Below are positions 27,201-35,577 of a DNA stretch of 64,000 bases, one piece after another. The position numbers were made by a program, and so were the translations under genes. The notes under the pieces are model-generated. The model was not told the origin of the DNA. It did no database searches and saw only the letters and a list, made by a program, of their open reading frames with translations. The stretch is from Halorhabdus sp. CBA1104 (GTDB taxonomy: Archaea; Halobacteriota; Halobacteria; Halobacteriales; Haloarculaceae): contig NZ_CP033878.1 of NCBI RefSeq assembly GCF_009690625.1, positions 2,294,001 to 2,358,000 of the forward strand. The letters run 5' to 3'. How positions within the stretch are numbered: the stretch's first letter is position 1; each line of letters starts with the position of its first letter.

Positions 27201-30200
27201 TCCGTCGAAACTGGACTCGCAGCAACACCCCCGTCAGTCACCGATGTCGGAATCGACCGAGGGACGTACACCCAATCGCCGGGTTCGAGATCTGCTGCTG
27301 GCTTCTCGATCCGTTCACCGTTTTCGAACGCGAAGAACGGATGATCGCGTGTCGCGGTCAGTTCCTCGCCTGATTCGAGTGTCACGGTCGCGAGGTCGTC
27401 AGGAGCCTCGTATTCGTGGATGGCCGTCACTGGACGTTTCGCGAGCCGTCCATCGTCCGTCATCGTCCAGGCTTCGAAGTCCACGTCCCGAATCGTCCGG
27501 CCATTTGCGTGTGGTTCGATTTCGCCGTCGATCGCGGCTTCGCGCGCAAGTTCCCGAATGCGAGAAATCCGGCCATTGCCAAGGCGGACGAGGGTATTGC
27601 CCGTCACGCAACGCATCTTGTCGAGTTCGTCGACAGCGGCGATCCCGCGATCGGCAAGCACCAGCGCACCCGCTTCCAGCGTCCACTGCTGGCCGTCGCC
27701 GAAGTCATCCCTCACAGCCGCAGCGGTGTTGTGCGTGACCAGCCCGTTGCCGAGGAAGTTGTGCGTCCCCGGGACGGTCAGGTCGAAGACTTCCTTCTCG
27801 CCGGTATCGACGGCAGCGACGACCTCCTCCCACCGGAGATCGGCCTCGACGGCCTCCTCGACGAGCGGTTCGACCGGCCCGAGGTCGATGTCCGCGAGCA
27901 TCGACCTGGCGCGAGCACGCCCCGGATCGTCGCCGCGATTGACGTTCTGATAGTAGTCGCCGGCGACGCCCTCGACGGCGGCGAGCGCCGACCCGACCGG
28001 GATCTTCTCGCGCTGGCGTCGCTCCTCACGAACGATCTCCTCGAGGGCGGTCGCCTTCTCGACGCTCTCGAAACCGATCGCCTCGGCGTAGCGGTCGATC
28101 TCGGCTCCGTACATCTCCACGTAGTACTGGACGTGGCTGGATTCGATCTCGTGGCCGTTGGCCAACTCGAATGTCCCGCGCCGATCGCGCTCCCGGAGTC
28201 GGGCTTTCACGCCGTAGGACTCCAACATGAGTTGGACCTGCTCGCCCAGCGTCTCGCTGATCGTCGACAGCAGGACGCTCGACCCGCCTTTCTCTCCACG
28301 GACCGAAACCGAGCCATCGGCGTCCATCAGTCCGCGGAGGAAGGCATCCCCGTGTTCGGCGACGGTGAGTTCGGGGGCGAGCGCGAGGCCCTCTTTCGGA
28401 CTCTCCATGCCAGCGTTTTCGAACAGCCGGGCGATGGTGACGCTGTTGACCCGAATGCACGGCACGCGATCGTCCTGGCGTTCGATCTCCGGGCGCTTGT
28501 CGAACTTCGCTTCGAAGATGTCGGCGGCCCGTTCGAGCAACCGTTCGTTCCCGTTGGAGATCCGGACCATCCCACGATTGCCGTCGCGGCGGTCCAGCGA
28601 GATGTCGCCGTCGCCGAAGACGAGCCCAAGTAGGTACATGAGATCCGCGTCGAACGTCTCCGGGACCGTGATGCTGTCGCCGTGACGCACCATCAGGCGC
28701 TCGAAGTCGACATCCGAACGCGTCGCGTCGATGGCCTCGAGCATTCGATCGAGTTTCTCCAGCGGGACGTGTCGGTTCTTCAGGTGTGCGTAGATGAAGT
28801 CCTCCGAGAGGTCGAGTGTAGCGGCCGCGTCCCGGAGGGTGCCGAATTCCTCAGTGAGTTCCGTCCGGAGGAACTCGATGGACTCCTCCGTGAGTTTCAC
28901 TTTCTCCGTCGAAAGCGTCAGAAACTCCCTGACGTCGACTTCAGACCGGTCGAGATCTCCAAAGCGCGGCGCTGCGATGTAATCGCCAGCCTCGATCTCC
29001 GAGATTTCGGTCCACTCGATGCCCTCGTCCCCGCAGGTCAACACCGGCGTGTTCACCGAGGCCTCGAGTTCTTTGCCGTACTCGGTCTCGATCCGGCGAG
29101 TCGGCTTCTCGGGCATCCGCCAGACGTGACTCGACGCCCGGGCATCTATCTCGCCGTCCTCCCGATCGAAGGTCTGGACGTCGATCGCTCGCTCGGCTGC
29201 CGTTTCGGTGGCGACTGGTTCCGGGAGTTCTTCCGTCACGAGATCCCGAATCTGTCTGAATCCGTCTTCGGTCTGAATCCGCGTGTCTCCAGTGACGCAC
29301 AACCCCGCCGAACTGGATCCCTTCCCCGACGTGAACACTGATCGCGGTGCGATGTGGCGAATGTACTGGAGAATCTGGGAGTTATGGGAGACGACGCCGT
29401 TGGAAACGTAGCTGTGGGTTCCCTCGACTTCGAGGTCGTACACCCACTCGTCGTCAGGCTCGACCATTTCGATCGACGCAATGCGATCCCAGCGAACATC
29501 GTTCGTAGCCAGGTCGCCCAATCGGTCGACAGTCGATTCGACGGCGAGCGCTTCCTCGAGTCGGTCACGAACGACCGCGCTGGCGGCGACCGTCTCACCG
29601 CCGTCGGGTGCGACCTCGTTGCGCTCGTAGTAGCTGACCGCCGTCTGGGTAACGTCCATCCCGTCGGCGAGCGATTGCTGTGAAATGCCGAGTTCGTCCC
29701 GCAGTTCGACGATCGTCTCCCAGTCCTCGCCAGCCAGCCCTTCCCGCTGGTCTTTCAGCCACGCCAGTCGCTCCTCGAATGCATCGACGACGGCTCGAAG
29801 GGACTCGCGACTCGGGTTTCGGTCGCCGCGCTCGTAATGCTGGTAGGTGGTTCTGGGGACATTGCAGTCCGTTTGTGTGAGCGCGAGCGATTCCCGCACC
29901 TCACGCAACGTATCGCCGGAGATGGGGACGACATCACGGTTCGTATTCCCGGTCGTCCCTTCGTAGGACTCCGCGGCGAGTTGTTTCCGGTCGGTGACGA
30001 AGCCTACTTCTGAGATATAATCGCCGAAGTCGTCTCCACTGATGCGGAGACGGTAGCTCCCATTGACGCGTTCGTGGATGCTTGCGTCGATACCGAACGA
30101 GGTGAGAAGCCCACGCACGTCTTCGAGGAGCGCTTCGCTCATCGAGGCGACCGTGAGCTCGCGTTCGGACGCGGCAACGTGGCCTTCCCCTTCGACGTAG

Positions 30201-31957
30201 GCCCGAAGGAAGGCCCGACGGATGGGGTCGCTCGCTCGTTTGATCTCTTCCGGGACGCGTTGCTGTGCCGAGTTTTCGAGGATCGCTGGCTCGATAGATT
30301 CGAGGAAGCTGACGAACTCGCTCGAATGGCAACGAAGACGAGTGACACCGGATTCCTCTCGCACGTCCTCGGAGTGGGGTAAGTCGAGGGCCTCGAAGGC
30401 CGCTCGGGCGTCTTCCAGAACTGGGTCGTCCTCGTTCGTGATACGGAGGTCAGCGGTATTGTCCGCCCGGTACTGGACGTGTCCCTCCGCGACGACGTAT
30501 CCGACGAGTCGAGCAAGTGACGGCGTCCACGTCTCGGGGGCCGAAAACCGCACCGCGTTGGGTGACTGTGACTCGCGATGGTCTACTTCGATTCGATCGT
30601 CCCCTGCCGTCGGAACTGATCGGGGGGTCGCGACGAACTGTTCTTCCTCAAGCTTTTCAGCTTCCATCGCCGTCGGCTGCCCGTTCTGCTGGACGAACAA
30701 CGGATGGGATGGCGTCACATCGAGTTCCCTGCCGCTCTCGGTCCGGATCCGATACAGATGGTCGGGAGCCTCCCGCTTCCAGACTTTGGTCGCTTCGGCC
30801 GTCGAGAGCGTCCCGTCAGGCGCGAGCGTCGGGAGCGGGATCGATGCGTGATCCCAGACGCCGTCGTCGACGGGTTTCGGATCGTCGAGGTTCGCCTCCA
30901 CAAGTTCGCCGATCGCTTTCGTAGTCCCATCGGCGAGTCGAACGTTAGTGTCAAATTTAACACACTTTCCCGTACCAGGGTCCCCGATCAGGAGCACGTG
31001 GAGGTCGCCCCGGATCCGGGATTCATCAGGCAAGTGCTTTGTCACACCGGAGAATAGTTGGAGTGCGATCGCGAGCTTCTCTTGGTCGTAGCCGTAGATC
31101 GAGGGGGCGATGGAGGCGGTCATCTGCTCGTAGATGTCTTGTTCCTCCGAGAGGGCGACGATCTCCTTTTTGTCGTCCTCGTCGATGTCCATCTCTTCGA
31201 ACTCCTCGTCCTCGATCTCGACGTCGACGCCGTCCATGTAGACGTCGAACATCGGTGACTGCTCGCGGTCGTTGCCCCGCTGATCGAGCTTCAGGATCCC
31301 CGTCACCCGGACGTGATCGCCGGCGGTGACCTCCCCCGTGATGTCGTCCTCGATGTTGACGTCGATGTTCTGTGGCGTCTCGCCGCCGCGGAGTCCCTCA
31401 GGTGACTCCTGGACACGGAGCTTCTGGGCGTCGATGAACTCCGATTGATCGAAGTTGATCCGGAAGGGGCCCTGGCGTTCACACCCCTGGCACTCGTGGG
31501 GTTCCTGGAAGTCGCCAGTCGACTGTGGGATGCGGGTCAGAGTCCCACACCGCTGGCACTCGAAGGCGGCGTCGGTGATCTTCGGCCGGACCTCGGTTGC
31601 CTTCCGAATGATACCCTGGATGCTGACGAGTTGGCCGCGATGGTCGGCCCGGATCTCCCGGATGTCCGTCGATTCGGGCAGGTTGGTCATCCGGACGTGG
31701 GCCTGGCCAAGTTTCACGTCGATCGGCAGGTCAAACAGGCGCAGGGCTTCCTCAGCGTACTCCTGGAGCTGTTCGGGTTTGTTGCGGTAGTCCCCAGCCA
31801 GGTCGGGGTCGAATCGATAGAGATCCTGGTAGTCGACGAACAGGGACTTACGCTCGTTGGGGTACTTCTGGGCGAGGTCTCCGATCTCGTTGCGGTAGTA
31901 GTCCCGGTAAAACTCCTCGAAGAGATCGATGAACTCAGTGTTCTCCGCGCGAGCCAT
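24242..31957 (-). CDS. mcm: Replicative DNA helicase MCM, interrupted by four inteins
   Basis: A single 2571-codon frame. Removing the four inteins leaves a 698-residue MCM, the ring helicase that unwinds DNA at forks. Extein parts: residues 1-331 with a zinc ribbon (CQRCG and CQGC), then pieces of 27, 39 and 14 residues, and a 287-residue C-terminal part. Intein sites are GDPGTGK/SQ in Walker A, SSAGL/TAAAVRDD, Walker B region DELDKMR/SEDRSAM, and EALEQQ/SISISKAG. The arginine finger ISRFDLIF and the C-terminal winged helix (VVIERAEEVGMEASKAEHEI) are intact. Start at MARAENTEF; eight further in-frame codons upstream lie in the promoter. Correct splicing at all four sites is needed for a working protein. 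Confidence 0.97.
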   Translation of the reverse strand: MARAENTEFIDLFEEFYRDYYRNEIGDLAQKYPNERKSLFVDYQDLYRFDPDLAGDYRNKPEQLQEYAEEALRLFDLPIDVKLGQAHVRMTNLPESTDIREIRADHRGQLVSIQGIIRKATEVRPKITDAAFECQRCGTLTRIPQSTGDFQEPHECQGCERQGPFRINFDQSEFIDAQKLRVQESPEGLRGGETPQNIDVNIEDDITGEVTAGDHVRVTGILKLDQRGNDREQSPMFDVYMDGVDVEIEDEEFEEMDIDEDDKKEIVALSEEQDIYEQMTASIAPSIYGYDQEKLAIALQLFSGVTKHLPDESRIRGDLHVLLIGDPGTGKCVKFDTNVRLADGTTKAIGELVEANLDDPKPVDDGVWDHASIPLPTLAPDGTLSTAEATKVWKREAPDHLYRIRTESGRELDVTPSHPLFVQQNGQPTAMEAEKLEEEQFVATPRSVPTAGDDRIEVDHRESQSPNAVRFSAPETWTPSLARLVGYVVAEGHVQYRADNTADLRITNEDDPVLEDARAAFEALDLPHSEDVREESGVTRLRCHSSEFVSFLESIEPAILENSAQQRVPEEIKRASDPIRRAFLRAYVEGEGHVAASERELTVASMSEALLEDVRGLLTSFGIDASIHERVNGSYRLRISGDDFGDYISEVGFVTDRKQLAAESYEGTTGNTNRDVVPISGDTLREVRESLALTQTDCNVPRTTYQHYERGDRNPSRESLRAVVDAFEERLAWLKDQREGLAGEDWETIVELRDELGISQQSLADGMDVTQTAVSYYERNEVAPDGGETVAASAVVRDRLEEALAVESTVDRLGDLATNDVRWDRIASIEMVEPDDEWVYDLEVEGTHSYVSNGVVSHNSQILQYIRHIAPRSVFTSGKGSSSAGLCVTGDTRIQTEDGFRQIRDLVTEELPEPVATETAAERAIDVQTFDREDGEIDARASSHVWRMPEKPTRRIETEYGKELEASVNTPVLTCGDEGIEWTEISEIEAGDYIAAPRFGDLDRSEVDVREFLTLSTEKVKLTEESIEFLRTELTEEFGTLRDAAATLDLSEDFIYAHLKNRHVPLEKLDRMLEAIDATRSDVDFERLMVRHGDSITVPETFDADLMYLLGLVFGDGDISLDRRDGNRGMVRISNGNERLLERAADIFEAKFDKRPEIERQDDRVPCIRVNSVTIARLFENAGMESPKEGLALAPELTVAEHGDAFLRGLMDADGSVSVRGEKGGSSVLLSTISETLGEQVQLMLESYGVKARLRERDRRGTFELANGHEIESSHVQYYVEMYGAEIDRYAEAIGFESVEKATALEEIVREERRQREKIPVGSALAAVEGVAGDYYQNVNRGDDPGRARARSMLADIDLGPVEPLVEEAVEADLRWEEVVAAVDTGEKEVFDLTVPGTHNFLGNGLVTHNTAAAVRDDFGDGQQWTLEAGALVLADRGIAAVDELDKMRCVTGNTLVRLGNGRISRIRELAREAAIDGEIEPHANGRTIRDVDFEAWTMTDDGRLAKRPVTAIHEYEAPDDLATVTLESGEELTATRDHPFFAFENGERIEKPAADLEPGDWVYVPRSIPTSVTDGGVAASPVSTERDTGTPSPALAAVLGYLSGDGNVYYDRQAGVYGIRFTNKEEQLLADFERNCREAFDVEPTRPPSEQRDDGVETVRVPGQEYADAVVDAGMNLETYDEKAFPDGVTEGSADAKAAFVRALADSEGNVDTSTGNVRIFSASYELLLGTKQLLQEFGVSSQIQTRERAGKRDLYILAITAADSLAAFARHVGFTLDRKRAALDEVCEEVSGERTILDVIPECGDLLADIRESLRLHQSECGIDDATYCNFENGDANVSIRLSKQILAAFEERTERAATDSETLASDPTWERLTEIKARYHVSQAEIADGTRYTQQRISREWGESDELRRIVANRLFEMVRAVEDTQIEPFRTLVRGDVRWRRVDAVESDVPGVPSDTVNLYRGELADLLNCPPRDAVDRAHDLLATKLSTENWSQLQEELDRSGVSHSELARDLGVDQSTVSRWFNGTVETDSFDEVCTVARTRIEAIRDEAERLLAEVETAQKSKVYDLTVEGTHNFLANGMVVHNSEDRSAMHEALEQQSYHPDSELLLADGRRVEIGDFVDERMAERSDDVIDGVDCEILPVEDVRVHSADLDDNDVQKLSVDRVSRHEAPEEFVRVSFSNGREVVVTPEHPMFVESDDEWDTVPASETSAGTPVPVPVAVDGGAVAQSPGSATGIGTETITDVETLPNEGEHATDWVYDVTVEPTNTFVSQGVILHNSISISKAGINATLKSRCSLLGAANPKYGRFDQYEPIGEQIDLEPALISRFDLIFTVTDQPDEEEDAKLAEHILRTNYAGELNTHRQQNSTPDYSAEEVDNVTETVAPEIDPELLRKYVAYAKRSCFPTMTEEAKAAIRDFYVELRTKGSGEDAPVPVTARKLEALVRLAEASARVRLSDTVEAEDAERVIGIVRSSLEDIGIDPETGELDADVVETGTSKSQRDRIKNIRGIISDIEEEYDEGAPVDVVIERAEEVGMEASKAEHEIEKLKQQGEVYEPRTDHLRTT
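25106..25645 (-). other. MCM intein 4, Ser1 mini-intein
   Basis: A 180-residue intein between EALEQQ and SISISKAG. It has no endonuclease. The first residue is Ser (SYHPDSELLLADG), not Cys; block B is TPEHP (90-94), block F DWVYDVTVEPTNTF, block G VILHN followed by extein Ser. It is separated from intein 3 by only 14 extein residues. Without an endonuclease it cannot home on its own. Confidence 0.93.
25688..27610 (-). other. MCM intein 3, Walker B site, LAGLIDADG plus three HTH units
   Basis: A 641-residue intein between DELDKMR and Ser, the largest of the set. Cys1, block B TRDHP (87-91) and terminal VVHN are intact. Endonuclease motifs are VLGYLSGDGN (150-159) and FVRALADSEG (252-261). Three HTH units follow: about 358-405, 424-475 (YHVSQAEIADGTRYTQQRIS) and 545-600 (GVSHSELARDLGVDQSTVSR). 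The first is clearly homologous to the first HTH of intein 1. The third seems inserted between the DVRWRRV segment, which normally leads straight into block F, and block F itself (VYDLTVEGTH). Confidence 0.95.
27728..29299 (-). other. MCM intein 2, LAGLIDADG endonuclease, atypical block B
   Basis: A 524-residue intein inserted after GSSSAGL and before Thr. It has Cys1, ends GLVTHN with extein Thr as +1 residue. Endonuclease motifs: LLGLVFGDGD (223-232) and LRGLMDADGS (321-330), both apparently catalytic. A helical, HTH-like unit (about 150-195, DAAATLDLSEDFIYAHLKNR) sits before the first endonuclease motif. At block B, where a TxxH motif is expected, it reads ASVNTPVLT, so the usual histidine seems replaced by Thr. 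Confidence 0.93.
29381..30964 (-). other. MCM intein 1, Walker A site, LAGLIDADG plus two HTH units
   Basis: A 528-residue intein between GDPGTGK and Ser. It starts with Cys1, has block B TPSHP (residues 84-88), and ends VVSHN followed by extein Ser, so all splicing residues are present. The two endonuclease motifs are LVGYVVAEGH (153-162) and FLRAYVEGEGH (252-262), both with acidic residues. Between endonuclease and block F lie two Xre-like helix-turn-helix units: about 351-400 (ESLALTQTDC, TTYQHYERGDRNPS) and 415-475 (ELGISQQSLADGMDVTQTAV). The helices probably extend DNA recognition of the homing enzyme. Confidence 0.95.
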
Positions 31958-32068
31958 TCTGGTAGCTTCTATTGTGCACACTGCCTCAAGAAGGTTCCCA
32001 AACCGGGGTGAACGTGGGGCGAGACCGTGGGCCGCGCGTTCTGCCGATTCGTCGCCGCGACCGCCCGT

Positions 32069-33409
32069 TCACTCGATCGTTTCGAACCAATCCTCGACGC
32101 GTCCGAGGGGGGCTTGGGCGGCGTCGGCGACCGATTCGGCATCGGCCCCGGCCAGGTCGGCGACCGTCTCGATGCCGGCTGCCTGCAGTCGTTCTGCGTA
32201 GGTCGGGCCGATGCCATCGACCGTCTCGACGCCCGGCGAGGTCTCGGCCGTTTCAGCTTCGCTCTCGTCTGTCTCGGCCGATTCGTCGGCCTCGTCCGCC
32301 TCGACCTGTGACCGTTCACTGAACCACTCGGCGACTTCGGGCCAGACGTCTTCGTGGGTACTCGAAGACACCGAGAGGCCGATGTGGCCGGTCGAATACT
32401 CGATGAGGTGGGTGTCCTCGCTCGGGATCACGTCGTTGAACGGCTTGCTCGCCGCCGGGGGCACGAGGTGGTCGTACTCCCCCACAATCTGGATGACGGG
32501 CATGTCGATGTTCTCGATGTCGACGTGCTCGCCGTCGAGGTGCAACTCGTTCTCGTAGAGGTTGTTCCCCTGATAGATCTCTTCGAGGAACTGGGTGTAG
32601 GTCGTCCCGGCAACGTCGATACCCTCGTCGAGCCACTGCTCCATACGGGCGAAGTTCTTCACGAAGTCCTCGTCGTCGACGTTCTCGGCAAAGCGGACGT
32701 ACTTCGTGACGTAGTTGTCGATCGGGTCCATCATCGCGAACCCGACATCGAGGAAGTCCGCAGGAACGTTTCCGAAGGCGTCGGTCACGGCCGACGGATC
32801 GTAGTACTCCTCTTCGCCCCACATCTCTAAGACGCCGCCCGACTCCTCGAAGTACAGGCCGGCCGCCAGCAGGCCGAGCGTATTGACCTTCTCGGGGTTG
32901 AGCGCGCTGTACATCGTACTCATCGTGCCGCCCATACAGTACCCCAGGAGGTTGATCGCGTCCTGGCCCGAGCGCTCACGAACCACGTCGACGCTGTTCT
33001 CGATGTACCGGTTGACGTAATCGTCCAGTGTGAGGTGCTGGTCGAGCCGTGAGGGCTCGTTCCAGTCGATCATGTAGACGTCGTGGCCCGCTTCGAGCAG
33101 CCGACGCACTACCGACCGGTCTGGCTGTAAGTCCAGAATGTAGGGCTTGTTGATCAGCGCGAACACCAGCAGGATCGGTACCTCTTCCTGTTCGTCTTCG
33201 GGCACGTCGATGCCGGCGGCCTCGGCGTCGTAGTGGAGGAGTTCGAGCTTGTTCTCCTCGTAGACGACGTCGGCCGGCGTCTGCCCCACCTCGACGTCGC
33301 CCATCGTTTCGAGGCGTTCGTCGAGGACTGCGCCCGTCTCGGTGGCGTCGGTCATCTCTTCGAGGGCCCGACGCTGGATGTCCAGCGCGGCACTCATTGG
33401 GTCGGACAT
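32069..33409 (-). CDS. phaC: Class III PHA synthase catalytic subunit with C-terminal helix-hairpin-helix
   Basis: Polymerises (R)-3-hydroxyacyl-CoA into polyhydroxyalkanoate on the granule surface, together with PhaE. Of 446 residues, the first 365 form the alpha/beta hydrolase; the lipase-box-like GYCMGG places the nucleophile at C158, with D313 (GEYDHLVPP) and H342 (STGHIGL) completing the triad. After an acidic Glu/Ser linker comes a helix-hairpin-helix-like domain (about 396-435, [20 protein letters not shown]), an extension of the kind often involved in DNA or protein contacts. Start at ATG 33409, five bases after the phaE stop; a GTG at 33418 would overlap phaE. Confidence 0.95.
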   Translation of the reverse strand: MSDPMSAALDIQRRALEEMTDATETGAVLDERLETMGDVEVGQTPADVVYEENKLELLHYDAEAAGIDVPEDEQEEVPILLVFALINKPYILDLQPDRSVVRRLLEAGHDVYMIDWNEPSRLDQHLTLDDYVNRYIENSVDVVRERSGQDAINLLGYCMGGTMSTMYSALNPEKVNTLGLLAAGLYFEESGGVLEMWGEEEYYDPSAVTDAFGNVPADFLDVGFAMMDPIDNYVTKYVRFAENVDDEDFVKNFARMEQWLDEGIDVAGTTYTQFLEEIYQGNNLYENELHLDGEHVDIENIDMPVIQIVGEYDHLVPPAASKPFNDVIPSEDTHLIEYSTGHIGLSVSSSTHEDVWPEVAEWFSERSQVEADEADESAETDESEAETAETSPGVETVDGIGPTYAERLQAAGIETVADLAGADAESVADAAQAPLGRVEDWFETIE

Positions 33410-33414
33410 ACTGA

Positions 33415-33963
33415 TCACTCCTCGACGGCCTCGAGGATCCGGTCGAGTTTTTCCTCGACGTCCTGTTGGCGCCGTTCGAGCTCGATCAGGCGCTCACCGA
33501 CTTCTTCGACGTCACCTCGCGTCGGGAAGCCGAGTTCGGCAATCGTCTCCTGGGTGACGTCGTCGGCCTGCTGGCGCATCTCCATCATGGACTCGATAAG
33601 CTGGCCGTTCGTGGCCGCGAACGCGCTGGTGCCCATAATCTCCTTGAAGGCCTCGTTGGCCGATTGTAGCCAGATATCCCGGAACTCCGTGGGATCGACG
33701 TCCTCGCCCTGGGCGGCGTCCGCCGAGCGCTCGAACATCCGCTCGGCTGCGTCCATCCAAACCTCGTAGGCCTGGTTGTATCCTTCGACTCCCTCGGCAA
33801 GCTCGTCGTCTTCGGGCACTGAATCCGATAGCGCCTCCGTCCAGGATTCGACGAACGCAGCCTGGGCCTGCATGTTCTGCTCCATGGACTCGGCCACTGC
33901 GTCGTTCATCTGTTCGACCATCCCACTCCACTCCTCTTGTACGTCTGTGTTCTTGTCGCTCAT
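33415..33963 (-). CDS. phaE: Class III PHA synthase subunit PhaE
   Basis: A 182-residue, strongly acidic, largely helical partner that activates PhaC. It shows W-containing amphipathic helices ([30 protein letters not shown]), the [19 protein letters not shown] segment typical of haloarchaeal PhaE, and a C-terminal coiled coil ([17 protein letters not shown]). It is about half the size of bacterial PhaE, as known for haloarchaea. Located directly before phaC and 43 bases after phaP, so part of one operon. Confidence 0.93.
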   Translation of the reverse strand: MSDKNTDVQEEWSGMVEQMNDAVAESMEQNMQAQAAFVESWTEALSDSVPEDDELAEGVEGYNQAYEVWMDAAERMFERSADAAQGEDVDPTEFRDIWLQSANEAFKEIMGTSAFAATNGQLIESMMEMRQQADDVTQETIAELGFPTRGDVEEVGERLIELERRQQDVEEKLDRILEAVEE

Positions 33964-34006
33964 GGGTAGAATCGCGCGTGCATGCGAGAAAAAACTACGG
34001 GACGAT

Positions 34007-34558
34007 TCAGGCCTCGACCGCTTGGGCGGCCTGTTCCTGGACGTCTTGGACCTGCTCTTGGACTTCTTCGACCTGCTGTTGGAGGTCTTCGACCTGGTTT
34101 GCCATGTCTTCGACGACGTCGACCGACTGGGCTTCGACGTCCTCGTGGGCCTCGATCAACATCGAGAGCTGCTCGTCTAAGGCGTCGAGGGAGTCTGCCG
34201 ACAGCTCGTCGTAGGACTCGACGCCCTCGCTGAGTTCCTCTTCGACTGCATCGAAGGCTTCGGCGTGGTTCTCAAGCAGGAACTCGAACTGCTCGTCGAC
34301 GGTGCTGCGGAGCTCTTCGACGGCCGGCTCGACGCCGGGCATGCTCGATTCGAGCGTGTCGAGATACGTGTGGATGGCCGTCTGGCTCAGCTCGACACTC
34401 CGCCGTTGGACGGATTCCTGGCTCTCCAGGCTGCCCAGCATGGCCTGGCTCATGTGCTGCTGGAACTGGACGCCCTGTTCGAGGGCGGACTGTCCCTGTT
34501 CGATCGATGCGCGCTGTAGTTCGAAGGCGGTCGTGATTGGTGCGGTGTAGTCTGCCAT
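34007..34558 (-). CDS. phaP: Phasin-like PHA granule protein
   Basis: A 183-residue acidic, almost wholly helical protein with heptad-like Gln/Glu repeats at the C-terminus (VEDLQQQVEEVQEQVQDVQE). Position between the AbrB regulator and phaE matches the phaR-phaP-phaE-phaC order I recall from Haloferax mediterranei, where PhaP coats granules. Three bases separate it from the regulator stop. No membrane segment. Identification relies on composition and context, since phasins diverge quickly. Confidence 0.8.
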   Translation of the reverse strand: MADYTAPITTAFELQRASIEQGQSALEQGVQFQQHMSQAMLGSLESQESVQRRSVELSQTAIHTYLDTLESSMPGVEPAVEELRSTVDEQFEFLLENHAEAFDAVEEELSEGVESYDELSADSLDALDEQLSMLIEAHEDVEAQSVDVVEDMANQVEDLQQQVEEVQEQVQDVQEQAAQAVEA

Positions 34559-34561
34559 AAT

Positions 34562-34852
34562 TTACTCACTCCGGTTGCGTTTGACCGGGAGGACGACGGC
34601 CTGGACGATGTCTCCCTCTTCGATGTCCAGCGCCTCGCGCTCGGCATCGGGGATGCTAATCCGGCCGCCACTTTGCACACGGGTCTTGAAATTCGCCAGC
34701 TGGCTCATCGTCCCGAGCTGGTTCATATCCAGCCCGGACGCTCCCCCTCCCATCATCTGGCGAAGGAACTCCTGCTGTTGTTCGAGCGCCTGCTCGCTCG
34801 CTTCCGTGAACATCGCGGGCGGCCATTGGAAGCCATCGTCCTCGTCTGTCAT
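34562..34852 (-). CDS. phaR: AbrB-type PHA regulator
   Basis: A 96-residue protein. Residues 1-50 form a helical, Met/Gln-rich segment (EASEQALEQQQEFLRQMMGG) suited to granule or phasin binding; residues 55-95 form an AbrB/SpoVT swapped-hairpin DNA-binding domain (TRVQSGGRISIPDAEREALD, EGDIVQAVVLPVKRN). In Haloferax mediterranei a similar protein binds both PHA granules and its own promoter and so couples phasin synthesis to polymer. First gene of the operon. Confidence 0.85.
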   Translation of the reverse strand: MTDEDDGFQWPPAMFTEASEQALEQQQEFLRQMMGGGASGLDMNQLGTMSQLANFKTRVQSGGRISIPDAEREALDIEEGDIVQAVVLPVKRNRSE

Positions 34853-34861
34853 CGGTCAACT

Positions 34862-34885
34862 GTACATACACCCTACAAGTACATA
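34862..34885. promoter_or_regulatory. phaR operon promoter with paired GTACATA elements
   Basis: GTACATA occurs twice, at 34862-34868 and 34879-34885, 17 bases apart, directly before the phaR ATG. On the coding strand the distal copy reads TATGTAC within AACTTATGTACTT, about 28 bases before the ATG, and so may overlap the TATA box. Autoregulation by PhaR through this repeat is inferred from the known behaviour of the haloarchaeal system. Confidence 0.5.
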
Positions 34886-35070
34886 AGTTTTCCTCTGAGA
34901 ACCATTCAGCCCCATCTGATACCATCTTTCACCTATTAGCTGGGTGTTTTGGTTCCCACGAAGGCACTGGGCCGCGTCGTCGGGTGGTTTTCGTTCAGTC
35001 CGTGGCCGGTGTGGCTGGACCATCCGGTCACCCTACAGTTTAGTAACCGGCCGCCGAACGATCGACTGCA

Positions 35071-35547
35071 ATGAGCGACAATCCGAAGCCGACAGTCGAG
35101 GGCGGGAGCGACCTCCCGGGGTGGGAGTGGGATCGAACCGTCGAGGACAGCGACGCCGTGGCGGTCGGGGATCGCGTCACCTTCAGCAAAGACATCACTG
35201 ACGAGGACGTCATGCACTTTGCCGAAGCCAGCGGCGACACCAATCCGCTCCACATCGAGGACGACTACGCCGCCGAGACCCGATTCGGTGGTCGCATCGC
35301 TCACGGAATGCTCGTCGGCGGGCTCATCAGCGCCGCACTGGCCCGCTTCCCTGGTACTGTCGTCTACCTCTCTCAGGACTTCGAGTTCAAAGGCCCCGTC
35401 CGCATCGGCGACCGGGCAACGGCCGCCGTCGAGGTAGCCGATACCCTCGAAGGCGGGCGCTACCAGCTCTCGACGCAGGTTCTCGTCGACGAGGAGGTCG
35501 TCATCGACGGCCAAGCGGTTGTCCTGATCGACGAGGAGCCTGCCTGA
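35071..35547 (+). CDS. phaJ: MaoC-type (R)-specific enoyl-CoA hydratase
   Basis: A 158-residue single hot-dog protein. The hydratase-2 motif is complete: FAEASGDTNPLHIEDDYAAE with the catalytic Asp and His, followed by GGRIAHGMLVGGLISAAL. Such enzymes hydrate trans-2-enoyl-CoA to (R)-3-hydroxyacyl-CoA, the PHA monomer. Divergent from the phaR operon across 218 bases; GTTTAGTAA at 35038-35046 is the TATA, 25-33 bases before the ATG. The gene symbol rests on this context. Confidence 0.88.
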   Translation: MSDNPKPTVEGGSDLPGWEWDRTVEDSDAVAVGDRVTFSKDITDEDVMHFAEASGDTNPLHIEDDYAAETRFGGRIAHGMLVGGLISAALARFPGTVVYLSQDFEFKGPVRIGDRATAAVEVADTLEGGRYQLSTQVLVDEEVVIDGQAVVLIDEEPA

Positions 35548-35577
35548 CTGGCAGTCGGCATGTTGACAGCAGCGTCG

